7,252 nucleotides of DNA from a bacterium (lineage in GTDB: Bacteria; Margulisbacteria; Marinamargulisbacteria; JAAEMD01): contig JAAEMD010000394.1 in assembly GCA_024225875.1 (NCBI GenBank), forward strand, positions 1 through 7,252, read 5' to 3'. The position numbers and the translations under genes are program-made. Below, piece after piece: positions 1 to 7,211 of this stretch. The notes beneath the pieces are model-generated. The model was not told the origin of the DNA and did not search any database. It saw only the letters and a list, made by a program, of their open reading frames with translations. How positions within the stretch are numbered: the first letter of the stretch is position 1; each line of letters begins with the position of its first letter.

Positions 1-1
1 A

Positions 2-55
2 CTGGGCAAAGGAACTATGTTTAGTGTTTATTTGCCAGAAGCAGAAAAGTGCTGA
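2..55 (+). CDS. C-terminal end of a probable sensor histidine kinase (partial)
   Basis: Only the last 17 codons and a TGA stop lie in the window. They read LGKGTMFSVYLPEAEKC. The pattern G-x-G-T-x-F-x-V-x-L-P is the usual final beta strand of the HATPase_c domain of histidine kinases, where G-K-G-T-x-F closes the ATP-binding fold. The gene therefore probably encodes a histidine kinase, or a related GHKL ATPase, that ends just after its catalytic domain with no C-terminal receiver domain. The sensor domain, H-box and most of the ATPase domain lie outside the window. It points the same way as the aminotransferase gene, but a 214-base gap with its own promoter separates them, so they need not be cotranscribed. 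The call rests on a short motif only. Confidence 0.6.
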   Translation: MGKGTMFSVYLPEAEKC

Positions 56-63
56 GTTTTTCT

Positions 64-113
64 AATAACTTAGAACATAGAACTATCTAACATAGAACTA
101 AATAACTTAGAAC
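64..113. repeat. Cluster of short direct repeats (TAGAAC core)
   Basis: The hexamer TAGAAC occurs four times, starting at 71, 78, 93 and 108, so the steps are 7, 15 and 15 bases. Two longer exact copies are visible: AACATAGAACTA at 74-85 and 89-100, and AATAACTTAGAAC at 64-76 and 101-113. The cluster lies just after the stop of the upstream gene, in non-coding sequence. It could be a decayed microsatellite, a fragment of a genome-wide intergenic repeat, or a set of protein-binding sites. The repetition is seen directly. The role is unknown. Confidence 0.65.
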
Positions 114-181
114 TTAATAAAGTAGATAATTATTATTTTTTCTGCCCTGTTTCAGCCTCATTTTCCATCAACACTATTGTG

Positions 182-208
182 GGCCAGTTTACATCTTTTT
201 TACTGGCC
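182..208. other. Weak hairpin in the intergenic region
   Basis: GGCCAGT at 182-188 and ACTGGCC at 202-208 are perfect inverted copies, giving a 7-bp stem with a 13-base loop. No T-run follows the stem immediately on either strand, so it is not a clear intrinsic terminator. It could end transcription of the upstream gene, form an RNA structure, or be chance. The rest of 114-229 is AT-rich and shows no gene that I can support. Confidence 0.25.
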
Positions 209-229
209 GAATTATATTTTCAATAAAAT

Positions 230-259
230 TTAACACAAAACATAAAAATAAGTTATAAT
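230..259 (+). promoter_or_regulatory. Sigma-70-type promoter for the aminotransferase operon
   Basis: A -35-like TTAACA (230-235, five of six bases matching TTGACA) is followed after 18 bases by a perfect TATAAT (254-259). A second overlapping TATAAT lies at 260-265. With the usual 6-7 base distance, transcription from the first box would begin near 266, only about four bases before the ATG at 270. This leaves no room for a Shine-Dalgarno site, and none is present. The promoter elements are read directly; the leaderless transcript is inferred. Confidence 0.5.
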
Positions 260-269
260 TATAATTGTT

Positions 270-1553
270 ATGATCAAAAGTCTAAATGAGCGTGGAAAAG
301 ATGTTTTATCGCCTGTTTTAGGACGGTACTTTACTGAATTTGAAGTCAGTAGCGGCAAAGGCTGTTACTTATATGGAAGAGACGGTAAAAAATATCTTGA
401 TTTTGCCAGTGGCATAGGTGTAACTTCAACCGGACATTGTCATCCTGAAGTTGTTAATGCAATAAAAAAACAGGCTGAAGAACTAATACATACCTGTATA
501 GGCATAGCTTTTTATGAACCACCTGTAATATTAGGAGAAAAGCTGCAGGAACTTTTACCTTCAAAAAACTATTCCTTTTTCTTTAATCAGAGCGGTTCAG
601 AAGCAATAGAGGCCTCTATTAAGCTGGCAAAATATATCACTGGAAAGCCACACATCATTGCTTTTAAGGGTGGTTTTCACGGCAGATCTTTAGGAGCTTT
701 ATCGCTTACAACATCAAAAGATAAGTACAGAGAAGGGTATACGCCTCTATTAGAAGAGACCAGTGTTTCATTTCCTTACCCCAGATGTTACCGCTGTCCA
801 TGGAATAAAGATCCTGACAGTTGTAATACTTACTGTATAGATGCCTTTGAAAAATTTATTGAACCTGTTTCATCAAAGACAGCAGGAATTATGATAGAAC
901 CTGTTCTGGGAGAAGGGGGGTATGTCCCTGCTCCTGAAATTTTCATGAGAAAGCTTCGCAGAATTTGTGATGACAAAAAGATACTGCTCATTTTAGATGA
1001 AGTGCAAAGCGGGACAGGCAGGACAGGCAAATGGTTTGCTTTCGAACATTATAATATTGAACCTGATATTCTTGCCATTGCAAAAGGCATAGCATCAGGG
1101 ATGCCACTCGGTGTTTGTGCAGCAAAAAAGGAGTTAATGGCAAAATGGACTCCAGGTGCGCATGGAGGAACCTATGGCAGCAACCCTGTTTCTACTGTTG
1201 CCGGGATCGCTACACTGGAAGTCCTGAAAAAACACATACATAATGTACAGGAATCAGGCAGCTATGCCTTAGATGTTCTAAGGAATAACCTTAAAGAGCA
1301 CAGATTTACTGGAGACATAAGAGGGATCGGACTGATGATCGCTGTTGAATTTGTTAAAGATAAGGATTCCAGAGAACCATATCAGGATTTAGTTAGAACT
1401 GTTATGAATGAATGCCTGAGTAGAGGGCTTGTTATTATTTCCTGCGGTATTGAAGACAATGTTATCAGGATAATTCCACCCCTGACTATTGAAAAAAAAG
1501 AGTTGGAGAGAGGATTAGATATATTTCTGGCTGTTTTAAATGAAAATAGTTAA
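270..1553 (+). CDS. Class III PLP-dependent aminotransferase (4-aminobutyrate/ornithine-type)
   Basis: This is a complete 427-residue fold-type I, class III aminotransferase, a cytoplasmic enzyme that moves an amino group to a 2-oxo acid using pyridoxal phosphate. Visible landmarks are NQSGSEAIEASIKLAK (106-121, phosphate-binding turn), the cofactor-stacking segment FKGGFHGRS (132-140), EPVLGEGG (210-217), LILDEVQSG with D243 facing the pyridine nitrogen (240-248), AKG with Schiff-base lysine K272, and HGGTYGSNP (298-306). The insert with C173, C176, C185 and C189 (CYRCPW...C...C) resembles the YRCPF segment of 4-aminobutyrate, ornithine and racemase-like members best known from archaea such as Pyrococcus. 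Candidate substrates are therefore omega-amino acids (4-aminobutyrate, ornithine) or large neutral amino acids; sequence alone does not decide. ATG 270 is the only usual start codon after the in-frame stop at 249-251, and it has no Shine-Dalgarno site. The 3' end overlaps the methyltransferase gene by 14 bases, indicating an operon. The family call is firm, the substrate is not. Confidence 0.93.
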   Translation: MIKSLNERGKDVLSPVLGRYFTEFEVSSGKGCYLYGRDGKKYLDFASGIGVTSTGHCHPEVVNAIKKQAEELIHTCIGIAFYEPPVILGEKLQELLPSKNYSFFFNQSGSEAIEASIKLAKYITGKPHIIAFKGGFHGRSLGALSLTTSKDKYREGYTPLLEETSVSFPYPRCYRCPWNKDPDSCNTYCIDAFEKFIEPVSSKTAGIMIEPVLGEGGYVPAPEIFMRKLRRICDDKKILLILDEVQSGTGRTGKWFAFEHYNIEPDILAIAKGIASGMPLGVCAAKKELMAKWTPGAHGGTYGSNPVSTVAGIATLEVLKKHIHNVQESGSYALDVLRNNLKEHRFTGDIRGIGLMIAVEFVKDKDSREPYQDLVRTVMNECLSRGLVIISCGIEDNVIRIIPPLTIEKKELERGLDIFLAVLNENS

Positions 1554-2265
1554 GGGTAAAAGAGCTGTAAGCGAAGCCGTCAAAAGCGCCTTTGCCGTAG
1601 AAAGGATTATGATAGACTCTACGCTTAAAAGTAAAGCTGAGATAAAACAGATTATTAAAGAAGCAGAAAAAAAATCAATCAAAATAATGATTGTTTCCCG
1701 GGAAGATTTACTTAAAATATTACCTGAAGAAAAAAATACACAGGGTATTATCGCTTATGTAAAAATGAAAAATTCAACCATCGATTCTCTGCTTGATAAC
1801 AAAGCCATAAACACATTTGTTGTAGCACTTGACCACATTCAGGACCCTTATAATTTTGGAGCTGTTTTGAGAACCTGCGAATCATTTGGCGTCAAAACAG
1901 TTATCTACCCAAAAGATAGAAACTGCAGCATTACACCAGGGGTAATAAAAGCATCTTCCGGTGCAATACATCACTTGAACATGATAAAAGTAGTGAATTT
2001 AGCACAAACTTTAATTAAAATGGATAAAGAAGGCTACTGGATATATACAGCAGACTCCAATAATGGAACTTCTTTAGACAAGTTTGAGCCTGCATGTCCC
2101 ATGGTACTGGTAGTTGGTAACGAACAAAAAGGAATATCCAGGAGAATAAAAGAGCTGGCACACTCAAGTATTATTATTAAAACCAAAGGCAGAACAGAGT
2201 CACTAAATGTTTCTGTTGCCACCAGCATTTTGATATATGAGTTAGCAAAAAAAATAAAATTATGA
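1540..2265 (+). CDS. rlmB: TrmH/SpoU-family 23S rRNA 2'-O-ribose methyltransferase (RlmB-like)
   Basis: At 241 residues the protein matches the usual RlmB length. It has an N-terminal substrate-binding domain (about 1-75; it starts KGKRAVSEAV and ends at TQGIIA, where RlmB proteins commonly have HQGI) and a C-terminal SPOUT domain with the trefoil knot. Motif 1 is VALDHIQDPYNFGAVLRT, with N105 and catalytic R111. Motif 2 is VLVVGNEQKGIS (189-200), with N194 and E195. Motif 3 is ESLNVSVA (220-227), with S221 and N223; together motifs 2 and 3 form the S-adenosylmethionine pocket. The segment KASSGAIHH (138-145) is also typical. RlmB methylates the ribose of G2251 in the 23S rRNA peptidyl-transferase loop. 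A close relative acting on another rRNA or tRNA site cannot be excluded. ATG 1540 lies inside the end of the aminotransferase gene and gives a proper family N-terminus; the next methionine (residue 24) would truncate the domain. No clear ribosome binding site precedes it, so translational coupling is likely. Confidence 0.9.
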   Translation: MKIVKGKRAVSEAVKSAFAVERIMIDSTLKSKAEIKQIIKEAEKKSIKIMIVSREDLLKILPEEKNTQGIIAYVKMKNSTIDSLLDNKAINTFVVALDHIQDPYNFGAVLRTCESFGVKTVIYPKDRNCSITPGVIKASSGAIHHLNMIKVVNLAQTLIKMDKEGYWIYTADSNNGTSLDKFEPACPMVLVVGNEQKGISRRIKELAHSSIIIKTKGRTESLNVSVATSILIYELAKKIKL

Positions 2266-4394
2266 CTAAAATTATAATTAATACAAAAAAAACGAGTATA
2301 AAAAAAAAGATACTGATACCCTTTATCAGCATCACAGTTTTTTTTGCGATACTGTCTTTATTATTCTCAATACACTTTATATCTAAAATCAATGAAGAAC
2401 GGGCCGTTAATGAACTGGAAAAACAGAACCTGTTTTTTAAAGAGAGCTTATATGAACGATTGATGAGCTCGAAATTCTATATACAGATGATACGAGACCT
2501 TAAAAAATCGACTTTAGCTATATCTCAAAAAGATAATTACGATGAAATAAAGAATATTAGTATTAACTTAATGGACAAGGACAATATCAGTGTATACTGG
2601 AATTTGAATGATATAGGAAGAGCAAAACAAAAAACGTATTCCAGATTAATTGAGGCCGCTGTATCGGGTAAAACCAGGCGCGCAATCTATATTTACCCGG
2701 AAAATGATAAATTAAGAGCTGTTATTGCAGCTGCTTCTGCAGTAAAAATTAATAATATCTATAGTCCAGTATTAACTGAGCTGCCCATAGATGACGATCT
2801 GGTAACAGATATAGAAAGAAATCATGAATATGATGCCGGCTGTATATTTTATGGCCGACTAAAAAACAAAAGATATCTGAACCTTATTGCCGCCACAAAG
2901 TTCATATCGGAAAACCCTGTATTAAAAAGTCAGCTTCTAAGTTTAATTACAAAGAATAATGGTTCGGAAAAATTTATTAAAAGTTTTGTTTTTGAAAACA
3001 GGAAATATAAAGTAATCTTTGAGAAAGCAAAATTCCACAAAAAAATATATACATTAATATTGTTACCTTTTAACGAAAACAGGCTGGCTACATTAAGGAT
3101 AGTTTTTGGAACAATTATCGTTTTATCTCTTATTTGTATGTGGATTTTTATATTCTATTCACTGATTATACATAAGATAACCTTTTCAATAAATTTATTA
3201 AAAGAAGCAACACAAAAAGTTGAAGCAGGAGAGCTGGATCAAAAAATAGAGCTCAACACTAGAGATGAAATAGAAGAGTTAGCCTTTATATTTAATTCTA
3301 TGGTTAATAGTTTGAAAGAGGCTAAACAAAACAGAGCCGATAAGACCAGCCATCTGTATGACATAATATCAAGTATTCCTGAGGCTGTATTAGTTACGGA
3401 TAATCATAATAATTTAATCATCGCCAATAGATTAGCTGAACAGATGTTTCGCTTTTCATCAAATAACAGCAGGGCAAAACATCTGCTTAAATATATTGAT
3501 AAAGAAGATTTTTATAAGTCATTAAAGAACGAAGCCGAAAAAGCAAAACCAGTAATTGTTCGAGAAATAGACTCTTTTGATAAAGATAAAAAAGAAAAGA
3601 AATTAAGATTAACTATATGCTCAGGTTTGATAAAAAACAAAAAATCGGAAAACAAAGGGGTTATAAGCATAATAAGAAATACTAATTTAACAAATAAATC
3701 AAAAAAGCCGGATAAGAAGTTTTTCAAAGCTTTATCTCAGGAGCTGAACACTCCTTTAAGAACAATTACAGGATTCGTAGAGCATATATATGATAATGAG
3801 AAAAATGAATTCACAGAAGAACAGAATAAATATCTGGATATTATACGAAAAGAAGCTTCAGACCTTAAATATATTGCAGATAATTTATCAGATATATCAA
3901 AAATACAGGCTGATAAAATGAAAATAACAATAAATACAGTAAATGTTTATGATTTAATAAACAGGCTGATCGTTTCATATACACCTGTGGCCAGGGTTAA
4001 AAATCTAAAATTGAATACTGAATTCAAAGATAGAAAAGCAGATATTCTGGCAGATAAATCAAAAGTACAAAATATTCTGGAACATTTAATAAAAAATGCC
4101 GTAAAATTCACATCCAGAGGATCTATTACACTTGTATATCGGGAAACAGCTGAAGATTATGTTTTTTCAGTGGTTGATACAGGTAAAGGCTTAGAAAAAG
4201 AAAAGGCCGAAGAACTGTCCAGTAATTTCAATAGAATGGATTATAAAAAAGATAAAAAATACAAACCAGATGCAACTGGTTTAAAGGCCGTTAAAAATTT
4301 TGTAGAAATGCATAAAGGTAGAATCTGGTTTGAGAGCCAGCCAGGAGAAGGGTCAGTTTTTTCCTTTTCCATACCTAAAAAAATTCACTTATAG
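2262..4394 (+). CDS. Membrane sensor of histidine kinase architecture, phosphoacceptor His replaced by Gln
   Basis: This 710-residue inner-membrane protein has a lysine-rich cytoplasmic N-terminus, a first membrane helix (about 17-41), an extracytoplasmic sensor domain (about 42-276, perhaps Cache-like), a second helix (about 278-303), a HAMP linker (about 304-352, with TRDEIEELAFIFNSMVNSL), a PAS domain (about 363-475, starting LYDIISSIPEAVLVTD), a HisKA dimerisation region (about 484-550) and an HATPase_c domain (about 595-706). In the ATPase domain the N-box (HLIKNAVKF, N612) and G1 box (DTGKG, D639) are kept. The H-box reads SQELNTPL instead of SHELRTPL: Q493 (codon CAG, 3738-3740) replaces the phosphorylated histidine. 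The G2 lid reads DATGLKAV instead of GTGLGLAI, and the first F-box phenylalanine is lost. The usual autophosphorylation therefore looks impossible, although the reading frame is open and full length. The ATG shares four bases (ATGA) with the stop of the methyltransferase gene. No response regulator lies alongside. Domain layout is firm, ligand and output are unknown. Confidence 0.85.
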   Translation: MTKIIINTKKTSIKKKILIPFISITVFFAILSLLFSIHFISKINEERAVNELEKQNLFFKESLYERLMSSKFYIQMIRDLKKSTLAISQKDNYDEIKNISINLMDKDNISVYWNLNDIGRAKQKTYSRLIEAAVSGKTRRAIYIYPENDKLRAVIAAASAVKINNIYSPVLTELPIDDDLVTDIERNHEYDAGCIFYGRLKNKRYLNLIAATKFISENPVLKSQLLSLITKNNGSEKFIKSFVFENRKYKVIFEKAKFHKKIYTLILLPFNENRLATLRIVFGTIIVLSLICMWIFIFYSLIIHKITFSINLLKEATQKVEAGELDQKIELNTRDEIEELAFIFNSMVNSLKEAKQNRADKTSHLYDIISSIPEAVLVTDNHNNLIIANRLAEQMFRFSSNNSRAKHLLKYIDKEDFYKSLKNEAEKAKPVIVREIDSFDKDKKEKKLRLTICSGLIKNKKSENKGVISIIRNTNLTNKSKKPDKKFFKALSQELNTPLRTITGFVEHIYDNEKNEFTEEQNKYLDIIRKEASDLKYIADNLSDISKIQADKMKITINTVNVYDLINRLIVSYTPVARVKNLKLNTEFKDRKADILADKSKVQNILEHLIKNAVKFTSRGSITLVYRETAEDYVFSVVDTGKGLEKEKAEELSSNFNRMDYKKDKKYKPDATGLKAVKNFVEMHKGRIWFESQPGEGSVFSFSIPKKIHL

Positions 4395-6763
4395 GTTTTA
4401 TATAACAACCCTGTTCCATCTGTAATAAACTCTATCGCACCCTGCCTGTCAGTTCTAAGGATTTTTACACCTCTGTTTTCAAGACGCTTAACTACTGATT
4501 TAGAAGGATGATAAAACCGGTTATTTTTACCAACCGATATGACAGCAAATAACGGTCTAACCTCATTCAGAAAACCCCTGGAACTGGAAGTTCTGCTTCC
4601 ATGATGCGAAACTTTAAGAACCTCTGATTCCAGCATTGATCTATATACTTCCACTAAAACATCTTCCTTTACTGCTTCAAGATCACCTGCAAAAAGAAAA
4701 TCTATCTCTTTATAGCTCAATTTCGCAACAATAGAGTTATTATTTTCATTGTCATGAAAGTAATTATGAGAGTTTTCAGAGGATGGTTTATTAAAAGGGT
4801 AAAAAATAGTAAGTTTAATGTTTTTACCAAGATTAATTACCTGGGCTGCCTCAGCCCTTATCCGTTCATATCCATACTTAGATACTGTATTATAGTAGTT
4901 ACTACAGCTTCTAATATAATTTCCGTTATCCAGAAGATTCTTTATCGGTATATTCGATATTAAGTACGGCAGACCTCCCATATGGTCAAAATGGAAATGA
5001 GTAACTAAAGCTGTACTGATCTTATTAATACCTTTATATCTGAGCACAGGCATTATAACACTCCTGCCGGCATCATAAATAATATCACCTGTCCTGAAAT
5101 CCCTTACCTGGCCTCCAGCATCTATCAAAACTGTTTTCCTTGAAGGGGTCTCTATTAGAATTGAATCACCTTGACCGACATCTAAAAAAGTCACTTTCAG
5201 ATATTTTTTTCTGAATATTCCGGGTAAAAATAAAATTAACATTAAAAACAGAAAGCCTGACAAACCATTTTTTATATATACGAATTTCTTTTTAGCCAGA
5301 CCAGTAAAAACCATAAATATTAAGCAGTAAAGAAATATAATTATCCATGGGGCAGGCGGGGCGACATTTATTGATGCATAAGGAAGTATTGACAGAAAAT
5401 CCACAACTTTATCCAGAACCTTCATTAACAACAAACTGAAATTATTTATAACCTGAGCCAAAGGCAAAAAAATAAAACCTGTTATTGTGGAAAAGAAGCC
5501 TGTAATAACAAGAACCTCTATCCAGTTGATTACTATTAAATTACTTAGTATTGAAACAGGCGATATATTATGAAAAACATACCACAGTAAAGGTGTGGTA
5601 AATATAAAAGGGACAACAGATACTGCTATTGTCTCTTTAACAATTCTCGGAATTGCAGCCGGAAATAAAGACACTATTGCTGGAACCCCGAACAGCAGCG
5701 AAAAGGTAGCTATAAAAGATAATTGCGCACCTGTGTTGCTTATATCCAGAGGATTTATCAGCAGCATAATAAAAGCAGTCAAAGCTATAATATGATAGAT
5801 ATCTGTATTTCGTTTCATAAGTTTTGTGCCCAGCGCTATTTCATTCATTATTATTGCCCTTAATATTGATGCCCCACCTCCAGTAATAAAATAAAAAAAA
5901 ATATTACATACAGAAATCATTAAAAATGAATAAGCATAATTTAGTCCCAGGCACCTGAAAATTGATAACAAGGTTCCTGATAACAACGCAACCTGGGAAC
6001 CGGACACGACCAGTAAATGTATCAACCCTGTTTTTTGAAAACTGTCTGACATTTCTTCTGGCAGTTTTGTACCATCATCTCCAAAAACCAGCCCTGTATA
6101 AAGATCAGAATACGGATATATCAGGGTGTTTTTATTTATTAGCAAAATCTTTTTTTTTATATTAACAGCAGCTTTTTTTATGGGATTGCTTATAGAATTT
6201 TTTATAAAATGAACATCTTCCGCTCTAAACAAAGCATAAAAACCCTGTCTTTTTAAGTATTCCTGATAATCAAACTGACCGGGGTTCCCTGGCGGTTCAG
6301 GAACATCTAAATATCCTGATAACTTTATTATATTTCCATAGTCAAGATCATAATTGTTCTTTGCTGGCCAGGTTACAATTAAGTGCTTATTTTTATATTT
6401 ATCAGAAAGTATCTTTACGAAGAACCGGTATCTGCTTCCTGTATATTCCGGCCTGTTAATAATTTTAGCTTTTATATCTATTTTAATATGATCATCATAT
6501 TGATATGTTGAGTTGTTGATAAGATAAGTTCTGGCCATTCCAAAACAAAAAAGAAGAAATAAAACTACCAGAATGAATATAAAACCAGACAAACCGGATC
6601 TGGCAAAGAAAATAACACCAGTTACAGTTAAGAGCAATACCAGAATCAAGGCGATAACAGGTGTATGAAATGTTAAAATCCCGATACAATAAGATCCTGA
6701 CAATAAAAATATCAGGTGATACTTAAATATATACTTTAAATTTTCAACTACTTTCAAATTCAC
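4385..6763 (-). CDS. comEC: ComEC/Rec2 DNA-uptake channel protein
   Basis: This complete 792-residue polytopic membrane protein is the channel that brings single-stranded DNA across the inner membrane during natural transformation. The N-terminus has hydrophobic helices (about 15-80), then a soluble OB-like DUF4131 region (about 90-185, with PEPPGNPGQFDYQEYL). The Competence channel domain follows (about 215-490), with GLIHLLVVSGSQVALLSG (246-263) and SILRAIIM (299-306), then further helices to about 515. The C-terminal metallo-beta-lactamase-like domain (about 521-790) starts FLDVGQGDSILIE, carries the metal motif THFHFDHMGG (H589, H591, D593, H594), FAGDLE (D694) and VSHHGS (H720, H721). 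This domain is proposed to degrade the non-transported strand, and its metal ligands look complete. The start is GTG at 6763-6761: an in-frame stop lies six codons upstream with no ATG, GTG or TTG between. The gene is transcribed towards the kinase gene and overlaps its 3' end by 10 bases. No comEA or other competence gene lies next to it, as is common outside the Bacillus-type operon. Confidence 0.95.
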   Translation of the reverse strand: MNLKVVENLKYIFKYHLIFLLSGSYCIGILTFHTPVIALILVLLLTVTGVIFFARSGLSGFIFILVVLFLLFCFGMARTYLINNSTYQYDDHIKIDIKAKIINRPEYTGSRYRFFVKILSDKYKNKHLIVTWPAKNNYDLDYGNIIKLSGYLDVPEPPGNPGQFDYQEYLKRQGFYALFRAEDVHFIKNSISNPIKKAAVNIKKKILLINKNTLIYPYSDLYTGLVFGDDGTKLPEEMSDSFQKTGLIHLLVVSGSQVALLSGTLLSIFRCLGLNYAYSFLMISVCNIFFYFITGGGASILRAIIMNEIALGTKLMKRNTDIYHIIALTAFIMLLINPLDISNTGAQLSFIATFSLLFGVPAIVSLFPAAIPRIVKETIAVSVVPFIFTTPLLWYVFHNISPVSILSNLIVINWIEVLVITGFFSTITGFIFLPLAQVINNFSLLLMKVLDKVVDFLSILPYASINVAPPAPWIIIFLYCLIFMVFTGLAKKKFVYIKNGLSGFLFLMLILFLPGIFRKKYLKVTFLDVGQGDSILIETPSRKTVLIDAGGQVRDFRTGDIIYDAGRSVIMPVLRYKGINKISTALVTHFHFDHMGGLPYLISNIPIKNLLDNGNYIRSCSNYYNTVSKYGYERIRAEAAQVINLGKNIKLTIFYPFNKPSSENSHNYFHDNENNNSIVAKLSYKEIDFLFAGDLEAVKEDVLVEVYRSMLESEVLKVSHHGSRTSSSRGFLNEVRPLFAVISVGKNNRFYHPSKSVVKRLENRGVKILRTDRQGAIEFITDGTGLLYKTYK

Positions 6764-6769
6764 TAATGG

Positions 6770-6774
6770 CCTGA
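6770..6774 (-). promoter_or_regulatory. Weak ribosome binding site of comEC
   Basis: Read on the minus strand, TCAGG lies six bases before the GTG start (AGG, then CCATTA, then GTG). It is a short Shine-Dalgarno match at a usable distance, and it supports the GTG as start. It lies within a small inverted repeat, CCTG-A-CAGG (6770-6778 on the plus strand), which may be chance. Confidence 0.4.
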
Positions 6775-6802
6775 CAGGTTATTTTATTGTTACTTTATAT
6801 AT

Positions 6803-6818
6803 TATATAACGTTATATA
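6803..6818. promoter_or_regulatory. 16-base perfect palindrome upstream of comEC
   Basis: TATATAACGTTATATA is a perfect palindrome centred between 6810 and 6811, about 40-55 bases before the comEC start. It overlaps one possible minus-strand -10 box (TATAAT, 6806-6801). A dimeric repressor or activator could bind here. In such AT-rich sequence a palindrome made mostly of TA steps could also be chance. The symmetry is seen directly, the operator role is speculation. Confidence 0.3.
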
Positions 6819-7118
6819 GTAAATATACCAGTAATTTAAAGGCTCTATTATAGCTGGGACAAAGTAAAACATCCCTGGCTTAAGTGAATAAACCATACAT
6901 AAATTATTCTTAATTCAGCATGCGCTGCGTAAAAAAATATTGAGTTTTGGAAAAAACATTAAAGATAAACAGGTCATTACAGTTTACTTTTTTAAAGCCA
7001 TAACCTGAAATACGCCAGTGACCAGCATCTGTGCTGTTTACGAAAAATATAATTTTAGTTTCAAATGACTATGCAGTTTGATATATTATAAATCCAAAAA
7101 AACAAATTGCTTTATATA

Positions 7119-7137
7119 GGGCTTGCTGACGCAGCCC
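7119..7137. repeat. GC-rich hairpin, possible insertion-sequence end
   Basis: GGGCTTGCTGACGCAGCCC folds as GGGCT pairing with AGCCC, one bulged T, then GC with GC and a TGAC loop. It stands out as GC-rich within AT-rich surroundings. It lies about 75 bases beyond the 3' end of the possible transposase fragment, where the end of an insertion sequence would be expected. No T-run follows directly on either strand, so it is not a typical terminator. The link to a mobile element is inferred. Confidence 0.35.
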
Positions 7138-7211
7138 AATCATCAAAAAAACAAAAGAACTGAGAAAAGAAGAGATGAATAGCATCCAAAAAACACATTC
7201 AATTTATCAAG

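Larger units (their letters stand above)
6764..7211. other. Non-coding AT-rich region upstream of comEC
   Basis: I find no convincing gene on either strand; all frames are broken by frequent stops. The region must hold the comEC promoter. On the minus strand TATAAT boxes occur at 6806-6801 and 6852-6847, but neither has a good -35 at the usual spacing. Structures seen include an imperfect hairpin at 6852-6880 (GGGA pairing with TCCC), a stem CAGCA-TCTG-TGCTG at 7023-7036, and a GC-rich hairpin at 7119-7137. The stretch from about 6880 to 7110 holds nothing I recognise. Confidence 0.5.

Noticed and set aside
182..208. Intrinsic terminator for the upstream gene
   Set aside because: The 7-bp stem is real, but its 13-base loop is long and no T-run follows directly on either strand, so I list it only as a weak hairpin.
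136..219. A 28-codon minus-strand open stretch ending ...VLMENEAETGQKK before a TAA stop at 135-133
   Set aside because: The composition looks protein-like, but the stretch has no usual start codon before an internal ATG that leaves only 11 codons, no ribosome binding site, and no family I recognise.
5127..5203. ComEC as a pseudogene or a split gene
   Set aside because: The frame is uninterrupted over 792 codons, and the DUF4131, Competence and metallo-beta-lactamase parts with all metal ligands are present at normal length.
5998..6027. SGSQ in ComEC instead of the common SGLH motif as a sign of inactivation
   Set aside because: The Competence motif varies here among ComEC proteins, the surrounding helix is normal, and the rest of the protein is intact.
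7023..7036. CAGCA-TCTG-TGCTG hairpin as a terminator or small RNA
   Set aside because: The stem is only five base pairs, with no T-run and no promoter that I can link to it.
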